Positions 37,177-43,290 of a stretch of 43,290 nt of DNA are shown here, in pieces. The position numbers were made by a program, and so were the translations under genes. Position 1 is the first letter of the stretch; every line of letters starts with the position of its first letter. The notes beneath the pieces were generated by a model. It had not been told where the DNA came from. It was given only the letters and a program-made list of their open reading frames with translations, and did no database searches. The stretch comes from Kluyvera intermedia (GTDB lineage: Bacteria > Pseudomonadota > Gammaproteobacteria > Enterobacterales > Enterobacteriaceae): NCBI RefSeq assembly GCF_021440345.1, contig NZ_JAKCNS010000099.1, positions 1 through 43,290 on the forward strand, given 5' to 3'.

Positions 37177-38096
37177 TGCGCGACGACGTGGCCGAACTTT
37201 ATCGCCGCTATCGCTCCCACACCCGGCTACACAGCGGTGGCAAAATTACTTTTCACGGCGTGGACGGGCGGGATGTGTATAACCCGACGGCACCTTTTCG
37301 TCATGCTGGGGGATGGTGCATAGCCGCGCGGGTGGAAGTGCGCAACAGCGAACGCGCTCAGGTGTGCTTCTTCGCCTGGGACGGCGCGAATCATGCAACT
37401 GTGCTAGCCGATATGCCGAAGTTCGATTTGCAGGACCCCTTTATCAGCGAGATCGATGGGCAACTGGTGTTTGGCGGCGTAGAGGTCTCGTTTTCAACGC
37501 AAGGGGAGCCTTTACGCTGGCGCACGCAGTTTTTCATCGGGGAAAATATTGCCACATTGCGGCCGCTGGCGACCGGGCCGTGGGGCATGAAAGATATCCG
37601 CCTGCTTCAATTGCCCGATGGACGTATTCTGGTTTTTACCCGGCCACAAGGGGAGCCTGGCGGGCGTGGCACCATCGGCTGGACGATTATCCCCCGATTG
37701 CAGGCGCTCGATGCGCAGGTGATGGCCCGCGCCACGTTGATTTCACATGTGGATGAGCAGTGCTGGTGCGGCGTCAATGCGGCATACCTGCTGCCTACGG
37801 GCAACGTTGGCGTGCTGGCGCATGTTGCTGGTTTTGATGCGTTGGGCAACCGTCATTACTATGCGGCGCGTTTTCTCTTTGACCCTCAGTCCGGCGTGTC
37901 GTCTCCGATGGCAATCATCGCCTGCCGGGATGATTTTCTGAGTGGGGAGAGCAAGCGTGAGGATTTGCGGGATGTCGTTTTCCCCGCCGGGTTGCTAAAA
38001 GATGGTCAAGGCGGCGTCCGGCTTTTTTGCGGCACCAGCGATTGCGAAGTTCAGTGGCTGGATATCCCATCGCCATTTGGCGATAGGTGGCAATAA
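37173..38096 (+). CDS. DUF1861 family protein, possible sugar-active beta-propeller
   Basis: Protein of 307 residues of the DUF1861 family, for which I know no established activity. The start at 37173 (ATGATG overlapping the GH130 stop) was chosen over an upstream ATG because AGGG lies six bases before it and the N-terminus then matches the family. Conserved blocks are RDVYNPTAPF (33-42), FDLQDPF (84-90), VFGGVEV (99-105), GPWGMKDIR (135-143), FTRPQGEPGGRG (155-166), GNRHYYAARF (225-234) and REDLRDVVFPAG (262-273). The repeated DPF, KDIR and GGVE blocks resemble the blade motifs of GH43/GH68/GH130-type propellers. No signal peptide, so cytoplasmic. Coupling to GH130 suggests a partner enzyme for the same substrate. 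Confidence 0.8.
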   Translation: MMRDDVAELYRRYRSHTRLHSGGKITFHGVDGRDVYNPTAPFRHAGGWCIAARVEVRNSERAQVCFFAWDGANHATVLADMPKFDLQDPFISEIDGQLVFGGVEVSFSTQGEPLRWRTQFFIGENIATLRPLATGPWGMKDIRLLQLPDGRILVFTRPQGEPGGRGTIGWTIIPRLQALDAQVMARATLISHVDEQCWCGVNAAYLLPTGNVGVLAHVAGFDALGNRHYYAARFLFDPQSGVSSPMAIIACRDDFLSGESKREDLRDVVFPAGLLKDGQGGVRLFCGTSDCEVQWLDIPSPFGDRWQ

Positions 38097-38128
38097 AAAC
38101 GCCCCCCTACCGAAGTGGTAGGGGGCGT
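38097..38128 (-). terminator. Terminator of patA, shared with the end of the sugar cluster
   Basis: Stem CCCCCTACC/GGTAGGGGG (38103-38111 and 38117-38125), extended with a bulged C, and a 5-nt loop. On the minus strand it is followed by GTTTTTATT, a good T-tract for patA. On the plus strand only GTGAATTT follows, so it may serve the sugar operon weakly. Confidence 0.85.
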
Positions 38129-38132
38129 GAAT

Positions 38133-39586
<1,454 letters not shown>

Positions 39587-39806
39587 CTTCAGCGGCTGCG
39601 GTGAAAATCGGGATAAATGCCTGGGAATAACGCGGATGTACAATATTTAATCGTCCAGCGGTGCGGGAAGACTGAAAAGGTTGGCGACGAGGTGCGACCT
39701 TTTTGTGCAGCGCGCTCTACAGCAGTGCGCGTTTTGCGCCAGGGTAGCGCGGCTTGTAAAAAGTAGGGCTTTTGTCGATTTTGCGATCTAACGCAAAATT
39801 AACAAT

Positions 39807-39833
39807 TAAGGTTAATTAAATAACCTCCGATAT
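39807..39833 (+). promoter_or_regulatory. Sigma-28 (FliA) promoter of aer
   Basis: TAAGGTTA-N11-TCCGATAT matches the flagellar consensus TAAAGTTT-N11-GCCGATAA at 6 of 8 in each element with the exact 11-nt spacer. It lies ~50 nt upstream of the aer ATG. Confidence 0.8.
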
Positions 39834-39879
39834 AACAATTGTAATACATTTTCTTTCCGCACCTGAAAAGGATGTTCGT

Positions 39880-41400
39880 ATGTCTACCCTGTCCGACCAA
39901 AACCAGCATGAATCCGTGCTGGACGATCACACCACCCTCATGTCGACCACCGACCTCAATAGCTGCATTACCCACGTTAACGATGCCTTTGTGAAGATAA
40001 GCGGCTATGGCCGTGAAGAGATGCACGGCCTGCCGCATAATCTGGTGCGTCATCCCGATATGCCGAAAGCGGCGTTTGCCGATATGTGGCATACGCTAAA
40101 GCAAGGTGAGCCGTGGACCGGTATCGTGAAAAATCGCCCAAAAAACGGCGGCCATTACTGGGTGCGTGCCAACGCCATTCCCCAGGTGCGTAATGGTAAA
40201 ACTATCGGCTATATGTCTATCCGTACCAAGGCCAGCCCACAGGAAGTGGCTGCAGTTGAGCCGCTTTATCAGGCGTTACGGGAGAATCGCAGCAATAAAC
40301 GCCTGCATAAGGGCCGCGTTATCAGCAAACGCTGGTGGGGCAAACTCTCGGCTATGCCGCTGCGCTGGCGGGTTCGAAGTGTGATGCTCGGGCTGTATCT
40401 GCTGCTGGCCGGATCGCTGTTTGCCCTGAATGCGCCGATTGCGGCGGTGCTGGCGTCGGCGATTCTACTGCTGCTGACCACCCTGGTATTTGAGTGGCAG
40501 ATTGTTCGGCCAATTGAGAACGTGACACGACAGGCGCTCCGCGTGGCGACCGGCGAGCGTAACAGTGTGGAACATCTGGATCGTAGCGACGAGCTAGGGC
40601 TGATACTGCGCTCAGTGGGGCAGCTTGGGTTAATGTGCCGTTGGCTGATTAACGATGTCTCAAGCCAGGTTAACAGCGTTAGCGATGGTAGCGACGTACT
40701 GGCGCGTGGCAACGACTCTCTCAATCTGCGGACGCAGGAAACGGTGGAGAATGTGCAGCAAACGGTCACTACCATGAATCAGATGGCGGCATCGGTGCAG
40801 AACAATTCCCACACTGCGGCGCAGGCCGATAAGCTCTCTCTTGCCGCCAGCGGTGCGGCAACTCAGGGGGGACAGGCGATGCATCGGGTGGTGCAAACCA
40901 TGGAGGATATCGCCGATAGCACCCAGCGTATTGGTTCGATTACCACGCTGATTAACGATATTGCTTTCCAGACCAATATTCTGGCGCTGAATGCCGCCGT
41001 TGAGGCCGCGCGTGCCGGTGAACAGGGAAGGGGCTTTGCGGTGGTTGCCGGTGAAGTTCGGCATCTGGCGAGCCGGAGCGCCACTGCCGCTAACGAAATT
41101 CGCCAGTTGATTGAAGCCAGCGCCAGTAAAGTACAGTCCGGGTCTGAGCAGGTACATGCGGCGGGGCGCACGATGGATGACATTGTTTCACAAGTGCAAA
41201 ATGTCACCCAGCTGATTGCGCAGATTAGCCAGTCAACGTCAGAGCAGGCGACGGGTTTGTCAGACCTGACGCGCGCGGTGGCGAAACTTGATGAGATCAC
41301 CCAGCAAAATGCCGGGCTGGTGGCGGAGAGCGCAAGCGTGTCGGCGATGGTCAAACGTCGCGCAAGCCGCCTGCAGGATGCAGTGACGGTCCTGCATTAA
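39880..41400 (+). CDS. aer: Aerotaxis receptor Aer
   Basis: FAD-containing redox sensor that guides swimming toward favourable oxygen/energy conditions through CheA/CheW; inner membrane. The 506 residues equal E. coli Aer. The N-terminal PAS domain (about residues 10-120) contains CITHVNDAFVKISGYGREEM and HNLVRHPDMPK. A hydrophobic membrane anchor at about 166-205 is followed by a HAMP region. The kinase-control hairpin includes AAVEAARAGEQGRGFAVVAG. It has a flagellar-type promoter and its last four bases overlap the convergent yqjI. Confidence 0.97.
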   Translation: MSTLSDQNQHESVLDDHTTLMSTTDLNSCITHVNDAFVKISGYGREEMHGLPHNLVRHPDMPKAAFADMWHTLKQGEPWTGIVKNRPKNGGHYWVRANAIPQVRNGKTIGYMSIRTKASPQEVAAVEPLYQALRENRSNKRLHKGRVISKRWWGKLSAMPLRWRVRSVMLGLYLLLAGSLFALNAPIAAVLASAILLLLTTLVFEWQIVRPIENVTRQALRVATGERNSVEHLDRSDELGLILRSVGQLGLMCRWLINDVSSQVNSVSDGSDVLARGNDSLNLRTQETVENVQQTVTTMNQMAASVQNNSHTAAQADKLSLAASGAATQGGQAMHRVVQTMEDIADSTQRIGSITTLINDIAFQTNILALNAAVEAARAGEQGRGFAVVAGEVRHLASRSATAANEIRQLIEASASKVQSGSEQVHAAGRTMDDIVSQVQNVTQLIAQISQSTSEQATGLSDLTRAVAKLDEITQQNAGLVAESASVSAMVKRRASRLQDAVTVLH

Positions 41401-41969
41401 TCTAACTGGGTGATATCCAGCGCCGCACGGTCGATAATGCCGATAATCTGTTTTAGCTGCGCGTCACTGATATCGCCCTGATTCACCTTCAGGTCCAGCA
41501 CGGCTTTAAAGTTGTCCAGCGCCCGCTTCATCTGCGGGTTTTTACGCAGTTCATGCCCCACCATTCTGGCTTTCAGCCGGGTCTGGATTTGTGCCAACGG
41601 TTCCTGGCTTGCTTCGAGCATCTGACTGCCGTCGGCGGTAATCTCGATTTTCTTGCGCCCGCCGTCCTCTTCCTGCACGGTAATCAACCCCTGATCCTGC
41701 AATAAATCCAGCGTGGGATAGATAACGCCGGGGCTCGGGCTGTAATGGCCCTGGGTCAGGGATTCAATCGCTTTAATCAACTCATAGCCGTGGCTGGCGC
41801 TCTCTTTGAGGATGCTGAGAATGACCAGGCGCAGCTCACCGTGACCGAAGAAGCGCTGACGACGACCGCCGCCGCCGTGGCCTTCACCACGTCCACCGCG
41901 ATGTTCGCACTCGCCGTGTTCGCCACGATGGCCGTGGCCGCGATGTTCGCTACCAGAGAAAGGTCTCAT
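41397..41969 (-). CDS. yqjI: PadR-family nickel/iron-responsive repressor YqjI
   Basis: PadR-family winged-helix repressor of 190 residues (E. coli 207), which in E. coli represses yqjH and itself and is relieved by nickel. The N-terminal ~40 residues are rich in His, Gly and Glu (GHGHRGEHGECEHRGGRGEG) and are the likely metal-binding tail. It is shorter than in E. coli and holds a single cysteine. The DNA-binding domain follows (GELRLVILSILKESASHGYE; SPGVIYPTLDLLQDQGLITV). Divergent from yqjH across two perfect operator palindromes; convergent with and overlapping aer. Confidence 0.95.
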   Translation of the reverse strand: MRPFSGSEHRGHGHRGEHGECEHRGGRGEGHGGGGRRQRFFGHGELRLVILSILKESASHGYELIKAIESLTQGHYSPSPGVIYPTLDLLQDQGLITVQEEDGGRKKIEITADGSQMLEASQEPLAQIQTRLKARMVGHELRKNPQMKRALDNFKAVLDLKVNQGDISDAQLKQIIGIIDRAALDITQLD

Positions 41970-41990
41970 GGATGGTATTCCTTTTGCTAT

Positions 41991-42004
41991 TTAGATATAT
42001 CTAA
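41991..42004. promoter_or_regulatory. YqjI-type operator, yqjI side
   Basis: TTAGATATATCTAA is a perfect 14-bp palindrome 22 nt upstream of the yqjI start, positioned for autorepression. Related half-sites (for example ATATCTAA near 42032) occur in the same AT-rich region. Confidence 0.8.
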
Positions 42005-42142
42005 TTTATATCTTATTTTATATCTTTAGCAATATCTAAAAGTGAATGTTTTTCAATTTATTGATATATATAACATTAATTTTTATTTGGCGATGCTTGA
42101 TATGATGTGGTTCATATATCATAAAAAGTGCTTGCATTCTTT

Positions 42143-42161
42143 TTAATTGGCAATCATTATC
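42143..42161. promoter_or_regulatory. Fur-like box upstream of yqjH
   Basis: The 19-bp stretch ending TCATTATC agrees with the Fur consensus (GATAATGATAATCATTATC) at 13 of 19 positions, including the whole right-hand eight bases. yqjH of E. coli is Fur-repressed. Confidence 0.6.
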
Positions 42162-42175
42162 ATTTGCAAAGTTTT

Positions 42176-42187
42176 TAGATATATCTA
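42176..42187. promoter_or_regulatory. YqjI-type operator, yqjH side
   Basis: TAGATATATCTA, a perfect 12-bp palindrome identical to the core of the yqjI-side site, ends 19 nt before the yqjH ATG and would block its expression. Confidence 0.8.
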
Positions 42188-42206
42188 TTTGTCAGAGAGA
42201 CGCCAA

Positions 42207-42971
42207 ATGAAAGAGAACAAATACCCACAGCGCGTACGCAATGAGCTTCGTTTTCGTGAACTGACCGTACTGCGCGTTGAACGCGTCGGTGCGGCTTTCC
42301 AGCGGATTGTGTTGGGCGGGGCAGCGCTTAACGGCTTTAGCTCACGCGGTTTTGACGACCACACTAAACTGTTTTTTCCGCAGGCCGGAACGACATTAAC
42401 GCCGCCAACCGTGAGTGACGAAGGCATCGTTTGGGCAGACGGCGTTCGCCCACAGGCACGAGACTATACGCCGCTGTATAATGCGGAGCGCCATGAGTTG
42501 GCCTATGACTTCTTTATCCATGACGGCGGCGTGGCTAGCCAGTGGGCAATGGACGCGATAGCCGGCGATACGCTACTCATTGGCGGCCCGCGTGGTTCGC
42601 TGGTGGTGCCAGAGGATTACGCCTGGCAGCTGTATGTTTGTGACGAAACTGGAATGCCTGCGCTGCGCCGTCGGCTGGAGGCATTACGCGAGTTGCCGCA
42701 ACATCCGCTGATCAACGCGCTGGTGATGGTTCGAGATGAGGCGGATAAAGATTATCTGGCCGGGTTTGAGAACTGCAATATTGAGTGGTTTACCCGCTAT
42801 GATGCCGACGCTGTTGCGGCGCGTCTGGCGCAGTTAACGGTGCCTGAGTCCGACTACTTTATCTGGCTGACAGGTGAAGGGAAGGTGGTGAAAGGGCTGA
42901 CCGACGGTTTTGTTACCGACGCTATCGATCCGCAGCTGGTGCGTTCGAGCGCATACTGGCACGCAAAATAA
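42207..42971 (+). CDS. yqjH: NADPH-dependent ferric-chelate reductase YqjH
   Basis: Siderophore-interacting flavoprotein that reduces ferric chelates such as ferric dicitrate or enterobactin products to release iron in the cytoplasm. The 254 residues equal E. coli YqjH. The start MKENKYPQRVRNE was chosen by family alignment over an upstream in-frame ATG that lies inside the regulatory sites; GAGAG precedes it. The FAD-binding RDYTPLY motif and DFFIHDGGVASQWA, GGPRGSLVVPEDYAWQLYVC and YFIWLTGEGKVVK are the family landmarks. Controlled by YqjI and probably Fur from the shared region. Confidence 0.96.
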   Translation: MKENKYPQRVRNELRFRELTVLRVERVGAAFQRIVLGGAALNGFSSRGFDDHTKLFFPQAGTTLTPPTVSDEGIVWADGVRPQARDYTPLYNAERHELAYDFFIHDGGVASQWAMDAIAGDTLLIGGPRGSLVVPEDYAWQLYVCDETGMPALRRRLEALRELPQHPLINALVMVRDEADKDYLAGFENCNIEWFTRYDADAVAARLAQLTVPESDYFIWLTGEGKVVKGLTDGFVTDAIDPQLVRSSAYWHAK

Positions 42972-42978
42972 GCCAACG

Positions 42979-43004
42979 GCAGGCGCACCCCGCGCCTGCT
43001 TTTC
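42979..43004 (+). terminator. Terminator of yqjH
   Basis: 8-bp stem GCAGGCGC/GCGCCTGC with a 5-nt loop followed by TTTT, seven bases after the yqjH stop. Confidence 0.85.
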
Positions 43005-43290
43005 CTGCTGACCTTCCGCCATGCATGGGTCACTCACCCTCAATCCATTCTGCGCTATTTATCGCGGCTTACTCACATAAGCCAGGCGAACGTCGTATTT
43101 TCCACACTTTTTATAGCCCTATCTTTGGACCTGTTTTCGGCCATTTATTGCGTTTGAAAATGGAATATATTATTGTTTTATATGAATAATTATCCATTTA
43201 TTGTGTCTGGTGATGATGTCAATCACCTTTGCTTTGATGCCAATAAAAAATCTGTAAAAGTAGATGTTTATCGACTTTTCGTCTAAAAGT
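43005..43290. other. AT-rich non-coding end of the window
   Basis: No reading frame, RNA gene or repeat could be recognised in the last ~285 bases. The stretch becomes strongly AT-rich after about 43130, as expected of the upstream region of a following gene or of acquired DNA beyond the window. Confidence 0.5.

Noticed and set aside
42147-42206. Longer yqjH start at 42147
   Set aside because: The extra codons run through the Fur-like box and the YqjI palindrome; the ATG at 42207 gives the exact family length.

Overview
The window is chromosomal DNA from a member of the Enterobacteriaceae. Almost every gene outside 27.8-38.1 kb has a recognisable Escherichia coli K-12 counterpart of near-identical length, in the same order. 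From left to right the backbone runs tdcE-tdcG-yhaO-yhaM-yhaL-yhaK-yhaJ-yhaH-yqjG-yqjF-yqjKEDC-mzrA-yqjA-exuR-exuT-uxaCA-ygjV-sstT-alx-ygjR-ygjP-rlmG-fadH, then after a cluster patA-aer-yqjI-yqjH. The genus cannot be fixed from this view. Retention of aer with a flagellar (sigma-28) type promoter suggests a motile enteric. Absence of tdcF resembles the Salmonella-type tdc operon. Compared with E. coli, tdcF, yhaI and ygjQ are missing, as are the genes E. coli carries between fadH and patA.

Region 1 (1-6.7 kb) is anaerobic threonine/serine and cysteine catabolism: a 5'-truncated 2-ketobutyrate formate-lyase, a serine dehydratase, an amino-acid symporter and L-cysteine desulfidase. Region 2 (6.7-13.5 kb) is a run of small stress-associated genes: a redox pirin, a LysR regulator, DUF805 and DoxX membrane proteins, glutathionyl-hydroquinone reductase, the membrane/ribosome-associated yqjCDEK set, and mzrA-yqjA. 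Region 3 (13.8-19.4 kb) is the hexuronate regulon: regulator, transporter, uronate isomerase and altronate dehydratase, with two candidate ExuR operators in the divergent intergenic region. Region 4 (19.5-27.7 kb) holds membrane and housekeeping genes, including alx with its yybP-ykoY-type leader, rlmG and fadH.

Region 5 (27.8-38.1 kb) is the standout. It is a nine-gene divergent carbohydrate cluster between fadH and patA. Leftward lie a LacI-family regulator, a CpsG/ManB-like phosphomannomutase and the ATPase of an ABC sugar importer. Rightward lie a lipoprotein sugar-binding protein, two permeases, a GH13 glycosidase, a GH130-type mannosyl phosphorylase and a DUF1861 protein of unknown function. 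The two arms share one intergenic region with two LacI-type palindromes 33 bp apart. A self-consistent reading is ABC import of a small mannose-containing glycoside. GH13 would remove an alpha-glucosyl part, GH130 would phosphorolyse a beta-mannosyl bond to mannose-1-phosphate, and the dedicated mutase would convert that to mannose-6-phosphate for glycolysis. DUF1861 would be an uncharacterised additional activity. The substrate is unknown, and this is the best candidate in the window for an undescribed system.

Region 6 (38.1-43.3 kb) is putrescine aminotransferase with a sigma-54 promoter, the aerotaxis receptor, and the yqjI/yqjH metal-responsive pair, whose intergenic region carries two perfect YqjI-type palindromes and a Fur-like box. 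Identifications come from reading the protein sequences and recalling family members; no search was run.
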